The notes beneath the pieces were generated by a model. That model made no database searches. It had not been told where the DNA came from and saw only the letters and a list, made by a program, of their open reading frames with translations. The position numbers and the translations under genes were made by a program. From Climacteris rufus (taxonomy: Eukaryota; Chordata; Aves; Passeriformes; Climacteridae), in assembly GCA_013398175.1 (NCBI GenBank), contig VZRZ01004813.1, positions 1,811,278 through 1,875,277 on the forward strand: 64,000 bases of DNA. The letters run 5' to 3'. This document shows, piece by piece, positions 36,869 through 48,300 of this stretch (position 1 is its first letter; each line of letters starts with the position of its first letter).

Positions 36869-39740
36869 TGACCCAGCTTTTCCTCCAGCAAATGGAAAGA
36901 GAACCTCTAGCTTAAGTGTCCTTGCAAATTTTGCATATTCTCATGTAAAGGCTACTTCATACTTTAAAAAATGCTCCCCTAACAAACAGTTACATACTGT
37001 TGTGCTTTTGTTGTTGTTAACATCCTCAAAACATTGTAGACACAGATAATTTTATTTCCCTGCAGCTTTTATTCCTACATGTAGTTTGTTGATGAATGTT
37101 TACTAAATCTTTCTGAGAAGATATAAAAACATCCCAAGAACCATGTAGAGCTTTAACATGTTCTTAGACATGTTAGTTTCAAATGCCACAAAATTCCTTT
37201 GTAGTAAATATTCAGATGTCCTTGTCCTTGCCTCTGTTAACATTCCTTGATGCCCTGGCATCATGATCTTGCAATGTTTTGTCTGGTAATTTTCGGCTTT
37301 TCTCTTTCAATCTTAATTGCCTCTGCTCTGTGAGCTTGCTTGCACACCACTTCTTATAACACTCGAGGCAGAACTGGCAGGGATGTCACTGCTACACAAT
37401 AGGGGTTTCAGCTGCTTCTAATTTGCTCCCTCATATACAGAAGTGTTTTCCAGAGGCACTATTTCTCACAGTTATGTGAAAATAGTGGAATTGTCTAGTG
37501 GAAATAAGGGAATGACAGACATTACTTTCCAACACTAGAATAGATAACTTTTAATAGTGAAATAATTAATCCGTTCATACACTGTAACATCTTATTTCTA
37601 TATTCCAATTATAACATTAAAAGCAGTCAAGACTCAGCAGCTATTTTGCATTTAAAATTGAATTATGAAGTAACACTTGATGTTCTTTAGAGCTGCACTT
37701 TGGAATACATGGACACTGTTTGATGGCTGTCTTATCTCCCAGTTATTATACTTACAGATCCAAATGAAACAATTGGCCCACTGAACAAAAAAAAAAAAAG
37801 ACAAACCTTTTTAAGGAAATGCAATATCTGGTGGGGGAAAAAATCTCATAAAGCTATTGATTTAGAGTCACATTGAATTCTTAGTTCCTCTAACTGTGTA
37901 TGATGTTGCCATGTCTACTAAGTGACTTTTTCTTTTTTGGTATATTTTTAATTCCATTTGCTTGACATTAAAGGCATATTGTTTTTAGATATCTTCAACA
38001 ATTTGAAAATCAGCAAAAATAATTGATTATTTCCTCCTGTTTGTATTTACATGACAGGAATGGGCATTTTTCCCCACACACAGTTATTAATTCTGAAAAA
38101 GGAAGAAACTGTGTTCCTTGTTACAAAGTCATGTATCAACTATAGCAATGTCTTTCCACAGTTATAATTTGCACACTTAATTTATGCATTAGAACAATCA
38201 AAACTACTGTTACCATAATAATAATTGCCATACTAACGGCCATAATAATAAAAACATTCTTATTTACAAAACTTTGGATTTAAGAACATTACTGAAATCT
38301 CATAAATAAATCAGATTGCCAGGAAAACTCCAAACAGAAAACTAGAACACACAGCATGAGAGTAGTTGCCAGTTTAGTGTTAAAATGGTTATGGGGTATG
38401 AAAACCTTAGGCCAGAGAGATGATCAGGACAGGCCAGGAATCATAGTCAGAATACTGAGTATTCCATCAAATAAGTGGTTTTTTAGGGATGTAATCAGAT
38501 CTGGACACTGGGAAAACTGAGAGAGTGTACATGAACTACTGAGAAGATTAGTTGAAGGAAAATGTCATGTCAGGCTAAACATTGGAGAGCCAGAGCCTCT
38601 TAGCAGAGCTTATTTTCAGAAGAAAAATAAGTCCAAAGACCAGAGCCAGTGCAGGGCCCTTGGGTAAGTGCAAGGAATTGTAATAAGGTCAGAGCTGGCA
38701 CACAAGCTATCACCAGAGCAGAGAAACCACAGGAAACAGGAATCTGACAAAACCATAGCACTTGAAATTGGTATAAGTCCTTAAGTTCCAGCTAAGAAAT
38801 GAAGGGAGTGATCCCAGTCCTAAAAACATTGTGGAAAGAAACTGGCAGATCACTGCCAAGGTGGGCCTTACAGAACTGACAATCATGGCTCTGAAGTTTT
38901 TGCTTTCAAAAAAATAGGGTGCAGCCATTATGTTTTATTTTGAAATTGCACTCTGTTGCTTCACTGCTTGTAAAAGGATGCAGATACCCTTTGCCATTCA
39001 GTCAGCGAATACTCTTCTAATTACATCTAGTTACTAACATACATAATTTTTCTTCCATGCATAGACATTCGTTATGATGAAAATTATCTTGTATTTTTAA
39101 TAGCACTTAAAAGAGCTTCCACTTTCACAAACCATCAACAAGAGACACAAAAGGGCAAATAATAAAATGGATGACAAATATATAGTCTCCATTAACATTT
39201 GTACCCCAGTTCCTCCCAAGAAGTTCTGAAAAGACTATTAAGCCAGCAGAAAATGACAAGAAGCAAAACAACTGAAGTTTGATTGCATACTGATTTTAAT
39301 TTTTTTTTTGCTGTGATGAACATGACTGTGGCAATTCCAACTGTCTGAACACTTTCTAAGCCCTTCTGTATTATTAGCCCCTCCCCGGAGGTGGTATGTG
39401 CCTGAGTCATGTAACAACCAGCTGGGGAAGAGGTAGTATGTGTTGTGAGGTATGTGCCAGAGGGTTGCAACAATGCTAATCTCTCTCCTTTATCCATCAC
39501 CAATTTTCAATGATCTTAAGAAATTCAGTGTCTTTGATCCTGGTTGAACTTGGCTAGTAGGCATAAGCATCCCTGCAGGAGCAGTGGAAGACTGAAAAGC
39601 TGGCAGATGGACAGTGCAATTCCATATGCCACTTTTCCTTAGGAAAGCAGGCCAAAAAATATTCCAAATCCACATCTTGAATGTTAATTGTGCAAACAAA
39701 AGCTGCTCTTCAAAGGCTTAATGTAACTTGCTGTATTATT

Positions 39741-39806
39741 AAAAACAAAACAAAACACAAAAACGAACACACACACACACACAAAAACACCAAAAAACCA
39801 AAAAAT
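39741..39806. repeat. A/C-rich simple repeat with (CA)n core
   Basis: aaaac and aaaacac units surround a (ca)n stretch near 39767-39782. Confidence 0.88.
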
Positions 39807-42800
39807 GAATAAACCACAAATTCCTAAACTATTGCTTCTTGCCTGCTTCCCTGTATTCCACTTTAGCTCTCAGAACCCACTCTCCGTGGGTTAATATTTT
39901 GTACAGATCAAAAAACTTGTGAGTTTCACTTCAATTACAACTTGGGCCAACACCTGTAGCAGGTCTAATAGTAACTGCACAATGGGAAAACAGTGACTGA
40001 CTGGAAGAAAACTGTAACTGCAGAATATTTATGTATTTGTTTTCGACATTTTATGCAAGACTTGTGCAATATACAGACTGCTTGCATAAATAGCCTTCTA
40101 TTTCTAGATTCCTGATGGCAAACTCCTTGACATTTCTTTCCATGCTGTAACTGTCCTATTTGTCCTATTCTATGATTTTCAATGATGCTATGCACATCCT
40201 CTTTCAGGCAGAGGTTGAAGTGGGCAGAAAAGGTTTGTTACAAACATGCAAAAAGCCACATTTATTTATAAATGGTAATGGCATAATATAATTTTTTTTA
40301 ATCCTATTCATAGTGATAGCTCCTTTTCTAAATTAAGAGGAGAGTGAAAGGGAAATATTTGAGAGCTCATTCCTTATGTAAGCAGAAAGTTTATTTTGCT
40401 CTGTTAATCAATCTAAGTGGTATTCTAAATTACTATCTACCTGCAGCACTGACTTCTCTAACCATAAGAAGAGTCCCGTGGTTCTATCCTAAGCTGTGGA
40501 AAAATTATCAGAAGCAGACAGGTGTTATTTCCCCTGACATCATCCCCATCTCTTATTTGCTCAACTGTTGCTGCGGCTAAGGGGATATGACCTAATCTGA
40601 CAGATTTCAAGAGAAAATCATTGCCACAAACAGTTTCAAAGATTGCATTTTTCCAACTGGCAAGTTCAATACTTTTCTTCAGAGAAAAAGTAATATTTTG
40701 TTCATGATGGACAAAAGTTAAGTATACAGACAATGAATACGTTGAAAATTAAATATCAAATAATTTTGTAAAAAAACCCAACCAAACAAAAACATTCTCC
40801 CCCTCTAAAATAAGTGGTTCAAACACTCTTTTTTTCCAGGTGGCATATACATTATTCTAGAAGTCATGATCTAAAAAATAGGTAAAATCCACATATGTCT
40901 AGTATGCAAATCTGCAGAAATGGAGCTATAACATCCCAGGTTGCTGTTATAACATGCTTGCTTCTAATCCTATGAGTGCAGAGTCAATCTGAGCCCTGCC
41001 TTGTTCATGCCTGCTTTATACAGGAGATATGGCCCACTAAAGGAGAACACAGACATGCAACAGTCAAGCTGCACTCTACTGCATGCAAGATGAGCACGTA
41101 TACTTAATGTGCAAAATACAACTCTTCTCTGCTAAGTAGCACAAAAAATGATTTGAGAAGTAGAACCAAAAGTGTGCTATAAAGCTCCCCTACCTGTTAA
41201 CTGAGTCTTTATCTCCTTGGGAAGAAAGGGGGGTGTGCAGATGCTGCTTTGCAACCAGAGCATGATATAGAAGTCATGCAATCAGTCTTTATCAGGGCAT
41301 GAGGGAAATATATCTAAATGGGTGGTGTTAGTGGAAAGAAAGAGAGGGGGAAAAGAAGTGGGTTATAGCCTCTTTTGTGCCCTTTAGTAATGTCTGTATC
41401 TGCAGATACAAGCTCATGAAATCTGTCTTTATATATCTTATTGTCAAGATATTTATCTAACAATTGGCATTTGTATCCCAGTCAGATTCTACTATTTTGT
41501 GAACTGTGAAAGCAGCAGCAGGATCTTAGGTAATGTTCGTGCATGTGCATTAGATATTTTGAGTAGGAAAAATGGCAGACTGGTTGGAATGCTGGCTGGG
41601 ATTTGGCCCACTTCAGGAAGATCTCTCTCAGCACAAAAATAACCCTCCACTATGGTCTGTGCATTGCCACAGAGAGACAATTTTCTGAACTATGACAGGA
41701 ATTCTTTCTCTTCTCTTGGACATAGGACAGTTGACTAAGGCTGGGTCTGTCTAAAGGTGTGTTACCATCTATTAAACAACATCAAGAAGTCAGTTCAATG
41801 GCCAGTGAAATCCTGGCACTTTCAGGAAAGTTTTAATTAAGGCTGCTATAATCATCTATCTATTGATCATTTCCTCACACCGTGAATTCTGATTGGTAAT
41901 GCCTGTCAGCCACCAACTGGTTTCCAAAATCTTAGTCAAAAGAAAAGCACTTGTTCAAAATAGTTCTTCATAGGCTTTGTGCAGTTGCTTATCTCAGTAC
42001 TTAGTTCCAGATCATGGTGGATGATCCCACAGTCTTTTTGTAAATACCAGTGTCTAGAATCTCTGGAATCACTGTTTCCTTTAAAAAAATTATGGTTAAA
42101 GTGCTATATGATAATGATAAAGACTATTTTATCATGACTACTTCCTCTCAAACTTTTCAGAAAGTGACTACACATTCATCCCAAAGAAGTCACCCTCTAA
42201 AGAAGCCACCCTGTCTCCATCAGGAATTTAATCTGCAAGAAAAAAATGTAGAGTTAGTCCTGCAATGTCTCAAATTCTTTATATACCTCGATAAGCTTTT
42301 ACAAGCTTTGTTAAATTATTGGTATTACAGTCTCTTATTCAAAGTGATTAAATGTCAATAATGTAGAGACAGAATGCTATAAGGGAGCAGAGTGAAAGGG
42401 CTTTTAATAGGACAGGGACTGTCACTCTTATTATACAAAATCAGTTGTTCAGTTGAAGTAGTTTCCCATCTAGCAATTGTCTCTGTAATTAGAGAGATGA
42501 CTTCTGCCAACTGGGATAAATCTCATAGCACTGAGATGTATCTCTATTTTTGTTCTGCTCACATTCTCATATCTTATTAAAATCCCTCCAGGTTCCAGAC
42601 AAAATAGTTATAATAGCAAACTAAGAATATGTATAAGCTATCCTTCACCTTGAAAACAAACTGTTCCCTCATAATGTCAATGCTTCCATGTTTGAACTTT
42701 TCATTTTTTTCCTCACTCTGCTGACCAGTCCTTCATCTGCCTACTCTTTCCCTTCAGCTCCTTGCAGATATTACCTCCTGTACTACCTCCTAACTGATAG

Positions 42801-43773
42801 TTGCTTCATTCCTCTGCCAGAAGAAACACAGGGGAAACAGGAAACATTCATAAAGAACTGGGCCAGATGCATTGTTTAAGCTGTGGGGAAAAAAACTCCA
42901 AAAACATAATCAAACATTCCCCACACCACTAAAGAAAGATCCCTTCAGCGAAGTCTCCTGGAGTGGAGAGGAGCTGCTAAAACAAGCAGCTCCTTAACTT
43001 TGGGAAATCTACTTCCAAACAAGGTTACAGGGTTTTCCTGCAGTCTGTCCAAAGATCTCAAAATGAAATTGAATTAATAACGACTGAACAAAAAGGTCTT
43101 TAAGCAATATAGGTCAGAGGCTGTATTATGCACTTAGTTATAACACATGTATACTGTGCAAATATCATCACATAGTGTAGATTGATGAAAAGTCTAAATC
43201 ATACTATGAAAATGGTTTTATGACACCCATCACTAGGTTGTTGGCAATTTGTTTCTATTAAGCGCTTGTTAATGGGGAACAGTAGACACCTGGTTCCTTG
43301 AAAACAGATGTGTTTATTTGCAAATACCTAAAAGATATCCACAAAGCTTAAGTAAGTGCTAGAAATAAGTGACATTAATTTCTCTGATTTCTGAAGCAGT
43401 CCTGAGAAATTAGTCATCACAAGACTAAGCTTTTAGAAATGCACATTTATAAAGAGCCTGTACACTCTTGTGCCAAACTGGCCTGGTCATGCAAATAGCC
43501 TAGTAAAACCCTAAAACTCTACCTCTGAACCTTAACGATAGTGATTTTTCATTTATTGTATTCACTCATCATCAAACTTGGCAATTTTCAGAAAACAATA
43601 TATTTTCAGGAAACAGTATGTTTGTTGAATCAAACTCCTGAACTTCCACTGGCTCTAACAAGGTGTTGTTAACAACTAAGCTAACTTTGGCATCATAGCC
43701 AGTTTTAGTGTTTCTACTGTTATCAGTCACTCTGTAACTGAGTGTAAATAGCTTTTTTGTGATCCCAGGAATT

Positions 43774-43803
43774 AAAAAAAAAAAAAAAAAGAAGAAAAAA
43801 ACA
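43774..43803. repeat. poly(A)-rich tract
   Basis: A run of 17 A, then gaag, then A again. It lies antisense in a 93-codon minus-strand ORF whose poly-Phe shows it is not a gene. Confidence 0.88.
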
Positions 43804-44745
43804 ACCAGAATATGCAAATAAGTAGGACCCAGTGTTATAATTACCCTTAACATTTAACAGCATCATACACACTATGGTAGATGAATTGTTTTACTGACTT
43901 GGGTCTCAAAATTCCATGATAAGCAAATAATAAAATGGGAAGTCATCAAGTGCACAGTAAATTTGCAATACTTCTTTACAGATCTCTGAGCAGCAGATGC
44001 AGAGATGCAGAAGGTCTTAGTTGTAAATAAAGTTGCAAAATAGAAATGCCACCGTGGTGGTTTGACCATGGTTGGATGCTAGGTGCCAAATCAAGTCGTG
44101 CTATGACTCCCCAGGGGTGACAAAATAAGTTGGAAACAACTCATTGAGGCTGAGGGTTGTTTACTAAAGCAAAAGCAAAATTTGCACAAAGAGAAAAAAA
44201 AGTAGTTTTATTCTCTACTTCCCAACACCAATTGATGTTCAGTCACTTCCCTGGAAGCTGGACTTCAGCACATGTAGCAGTTGCTCCAGAAGGCAACCAT
44301 TGTAAATAAAAAATGCCCCCCCCCCCGCCCCCGTTCCTTCTCCTTTCCTTAGCTTTTCTATCTGAGCTGACACCACATGTCTTGGTTTACGTGGAAAGTG
44401 TAACCTAAGAAATAAATGTATTCTATCACCATCTCCATCACTTCTTGATGAATTGTTAACAACAGGTCATTCACAAGAGCTGGACACTGCACCACCCACC
44501 CTCCAGACTGCAACCTGGGCATTAGATAAGTAAGAAAGAGAGACAACCCTGCAAGGCAGAGTGATGCCTCTTTGTCTTCACAGCAGTGACTCAGCTCTGA
44601 TAACACCCTCTGAGAAGCAGCAGCTACTCTGCGGGGGGCCATCTCTGCTAATAGAACACCAAAGTCTCCTGGAATGACTAATAAATGACATTATCCCATT
44701 GCGATATGCCCTGCTCCGAAGGGAGGAACTGAACATCCCTACCTG

Positions 44746-44753
44746 TATAAAAA
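44746..44753 (+). promoter_or_regulatory. TATA box of the nested LTR
   Basis: TATAAAAA sits about 370 bases from the LTR start and about 275 bases before the ATTAAA, the expected U3/R position. Confidence 0.55.
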
Positions 44754-45021
44754 GGCTTGGAACACACCAAGAGACACCACTTCCACTGGATTCCCAGAGC
44801 AGAGGAACTCCACAACCACCACTGTACCTCCAGAGACAGAACAGACTTTTCCTCAGGATTATCCCTTCAACCAAGACCGTATCCATCACTCCAAGAGGAC
44901 TACAGCCACTATTTAACTGGACTGGTGGCACCACCCTGACCAACAGGGTGTCAGGTTGTATTCTGACCCTGTCAGTTTAGGCTGGTGTTTCTGTATTACT
45001 GCTTTTATTTTAATTTCTCCT

Positions 45022-45027
45022 ATTAAA
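45022..45027 (+). terminator. ATTAAA poly(A) signal of the nested LTR
   Basis: ATTAAA followed by a T-rich stretch about 80 bases before the LTR end. Confidence 0.5.
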
Positions 45028-45359
45028 TTGTATTTCTGACTTGGAATCTCTCACAATATATTTGTGGGGGGTTAATTCCTCTGCTGGTTTGTTTCCAAAC
45101 TAGCACAATATGGTATGAAATATCCCTTTAGTTAATTTGGGTCATCTGGCCTAGTGCTGTCCCCTCCCAGGATCTTGCCTACCCCCAGCTCCTTGATGGT
45201 GGGGGAATGTTGAGAGAGAGCATTGCACCTGTACCAGTCTGTTCAGCAGGAGCCAAAACACTGGTGTGTAGTCCACATTTTTTTAGGTACCATTGCAAAG
45301 CACAGCACTGTGAGAGATGCTGTGGGAAAATGAACTCCATCTCAACCAAATCCAATACA

Positions 45360-48300
45360 TAATGTCTAAAAAATTAAAAATGGCTAACAGTTTTATCTTT
45401 ATTATTTGCAATAAAGTCATTCTGTCTGAGACATCACAGTCAAAAGTATCCTGACAATTTATCACCTACTGAACTAGGATCAAGAAACCATATGACTGTC
45501 TGCCTCTGTTCATCCTGTAGCTCATTCAATATTGTATGAACACTTGAGCACAGACAAAATCAAAATTCGGCACAAATGGCCTTGCAGGCTCCACTTAATT
45601 AAAAAAAAAAAACTGGAGTAGGACTTTCCCCACTCTCCATAAGGGTACTCATTAAGGAAAACTGAGGCTGGTTTCAGTCTTCCCAAAGAAACCAACCTCA
45701 GCTCTTTCTTCTACCTGCAAAGAGGCAAACTAGTACCTCCTTCAGCACAGTAGAGTGAAATAATGATCCTGTTGAAGATTATCTTAGATTTCGTGGCATT
45801 TTTTTATCCAAAAATACTCTTCCAAGATCTAACAAAGAACTGAAAAATCAACCAGGAAGACAAGGCAACAGAGGTCATAGATCCACTGCGAGAGAGAAAT
45901 CCTCTTGCTAAAACATACATTTTCTGCAGGTTTTCTCACGACTTTATTTGTTCATAATATCTTCTTGCAGAAGAAGAATGAAACATTTTTTACTGTTTCC
46001 TGATTCAGTGCTGTAAATTGTAGACTGCAGCATGCTAAGAGAAACTGAGATAAACTTCCTACTCCAATGGCCACTCTTCATACTCCAGTGATCAAATCAA
46101 GCACTGAAAAAAACAAAGGAGTAGATAATTCCTCCAGGTGAGCTGACCAAGTCATGAATATATTGCCTTTTGGAGACCCCACTAGAGGTACCAAATCTCC
46201 CATTATATGAGGCCTGGGATGTAACTTGGATTCTTCTGCTTGAGTCAGATATTTGAAAGAGTGGTCATGATTCATCTAACTTTCACATTTAGCAATGTCC
46301 TCCAAGCCTGACCCAAAGGCCATAGGGCGTTTCTTCTCTCAGCAGTTCAGGTTCCAAGTAATTCTCAATGAAATCAGCAGGTGTCATGACAAAAGGGTTA
46401 CGTTCTAATATTTCCACACCCTATAAAATCTTCCCAGAATTTCGTCAACCTATGAGCATCCAGAATTTTCAGTCAAAGAAATGAAATGAATCATTGTTTT
46501 CCAGACACACAAGTTTGTAATGTGATTCTGGTTCTGTTTGGACATAAGACGTAAAGGAAATAGTTTTGTAAAAGCATTTGGTTACTACCTATCCCATTAT
46601 GTGAAAAACAAAAGAGCTAATAACTTCTTCTGAGCTGCAATATTTGTATTGATTATTAGTTTCTGGATGGGTTATTAAACTCCACTGCCATTAAACTGTG
46701 CAGCAGCAACACAGAGTTAGGAAATTGTGATTCATGAATGTTAGAAACTGTTCTAATGTAACTCATCATGCTTCTAGCAAATGCAGATTTACATATAACT
46801 GGAGAGACTTTGACAGCTTCTTTCTCTTGGTAGTCACTAATGAAATTGAGGACAAACCTTTAATAAGACAGAATTATCTGTTTAGAGGAAAAATAAATAT
46901 TTCATATCAAGTTGTATTGGTGACCATTTCTGACCTGCTCTAGTTCTGAAAAGATCACCAGAAATGAGAAATTATGGTGCCAAACAGAACTCTTTGACAA
47001 TTCAGGAAGACAATAGAGCAAAATTTAATCACAAGGATTAAATACACAAGTATCTCCAAAAGACTCTCTTTCGACAGTGTTATCTAAATGAGTAAACAAA
47101 AACCATTAAAACTGGAACAAACTGATAAACCTGCTCCCATTTTTTGAGTGTGTGTTTGTGTCCTTCTGGTTACACTAGTAGGACCATTAATTCTAGCACT
47201 CAGCAAGCAATTTTCCTTGTCGAGAAAATAATGGTTGGGACATGGCATTGAACTGTTGGATGGAAGCTGTGTTTTCAACAACCCTTACTCAGCTAGAAAG
47301 AGGCTCTGTACTTTCTAACACCAGTCTCAGACTTTTTCTTTACTAGCAACCTCATAGATACTGGGACCCCATAGAAGATAGGAGCGAATAAAAATGAAAA
47401 GCCTTTCCATTCAAATCCCAAAGCTAACCTTAGATAAATCCAGAGGATTAAGAGAACCCCCCTCTGCTTCTGCAATATCTTTTTCCCCAAAAGGAGAAAT
47501 AATACAGACCATCTGAAGGTTTAAAAATGCTAGGCTGAATATGCATAATAGAAAATCCCATAAGGATGCCAGCTGTGCATTTATGGATGGATGAAAAGTA
47601 CAGGCTGTGGGTTGTACAGTCACTTTCTTAGAGGTATTAAGATCTGCTGCTAAAGAGCAGGAAAATGCAGTCACAGAGCCAACAGCTGACAAGCTTTATT
47701 GATGAAGGGCTTGTTTTTGTTCAGAGGCTTGTTTTCTAGACATCTGAAGAAGCGGAAAGGAGGGAAGAGATTGACATGATGGGTTACTTATATTGAAACA
47801 AATTCATATCAGGGGGTTTGTTTTGGAGGGGGTGATGGTGAAGAAATAGCCAAGTCTGTGATCATGAGGAGAGCATGAGTCAGTAAAACTGCCTGAGCTC
47901 TTTCTGGGTCAGCGTGGGGGCCAGAGCAGACTGCAAATCAGGAATCAAAGGAATACACAGGGAGCAGGGAGTTATAACTGTTGCAAGATAAAATTGTGAT
48001 AGATAAGTCAATATGATAAAATGATACAATTCTAGTTGTGTTTTGAGCCAAGACAGAGGGCAGGGAGGCAAAAGTTTCAGTGGAATCCCCTTGTATTCAC
48101 ACAAACTCCTGGGACAATCCCATTGCACATAGGTACTGCCATTCCCTCAGCCATTCCCTCTGCTGGCTGAAATACCAGCTGCACTCCCGTGGGAAAGTAC
48201 AGCAGGATGTTCTGTGGTAAACAGGGTGTCAAATATAAGGCTTAGGGGAAATGAAGGAAAGCTTCACTGGTCTGTTAGACCTGTTCTCTTCCTGTGAAAA

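Larger units (their letters stand above)
33563..44054. other. 10.5 kb of unique AT-rich sequence with simple repeats
   Basis: I see no mobile element apart from microsatellites. The parts at 36040-36190, 36530-36560 and 38150-38300 are AT-rich with octamer- and homeobox-like motifs and could be conserved regulatory DNA, but this cannot be judged from one genome. A plus-strand exon-like start follows a good acceptor at 40446. A minus-strand ORF at 40458-40733 overlaps it and is unrecognised. Confidence 0.35.
44378..45105 (+). mobile_element. LTR nested in the LTR of 44055-45359, ~728 bp
   Basis: The insert starts TGTCTTGGTTT at 44378 and ends AAACTAGCA at about 45105, which form imperfect terminal inverted repeats. 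The plus strand carries a TATA box TATAAAAA at 44746-44753 and an ATTAAA at 45022-45027, followed by 'ttgtatttctgacttgg', a layout I recognise from avian ERVL-like LTRs. The 5 bases before (ccaca) and after (caata) are each two changes from the tcata expected at this point of the family, consistent with an old 5-bp target duplication. The four ORFs of 60-121 codons across 44358-44980 lie entirely in LTR sequence and are not genes. Confidence 0.8.
44055..45359 (-). mobile_element. avian ERVL-like LTR (copy 2), split by another LTR
   Basis: This is the same family as the LTR at 13439-14014, in the same orientation. The left part, 44055-44377, carries the tggtttgacc...ttggatgc start, a C-rich run (44317-44335) and 'tatctgagctgacaccaca', the counterpart of 'tatactgagcatgacgt' in copy 1. 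The right part, 45106-45359, resumes with 'tatggtatgaaatatccc', 'cccccagctcc', 'aaaacactggtgtg' and ends ccaaatccaataca. Joined by alignment to copy 1, the parts are collinear, with the interruption falling at the position of copy 1's 'gacgtc/ttatggtc'. Divergence from copy 1 is high. Exact outer ends are approximate. Confidence 0.82.

Noticed and set aside
39395..39465. 'gaggtagtatgtgttgt', similar to let-7
   Set aside because: No matching arm for a precursor hairpin and mismatches after the seed.
40140..40195. CR1-like 'ttctatgattttcaatgatg'
   Set aside because: Only one octamer-like unit and no CR1 body upstream.
44358..44980. ORFs of 60-121 codons on both strands
   Set aside because: Entirely inside the nested LTR; no retroviral protein is encoded in an LTR of this kind.
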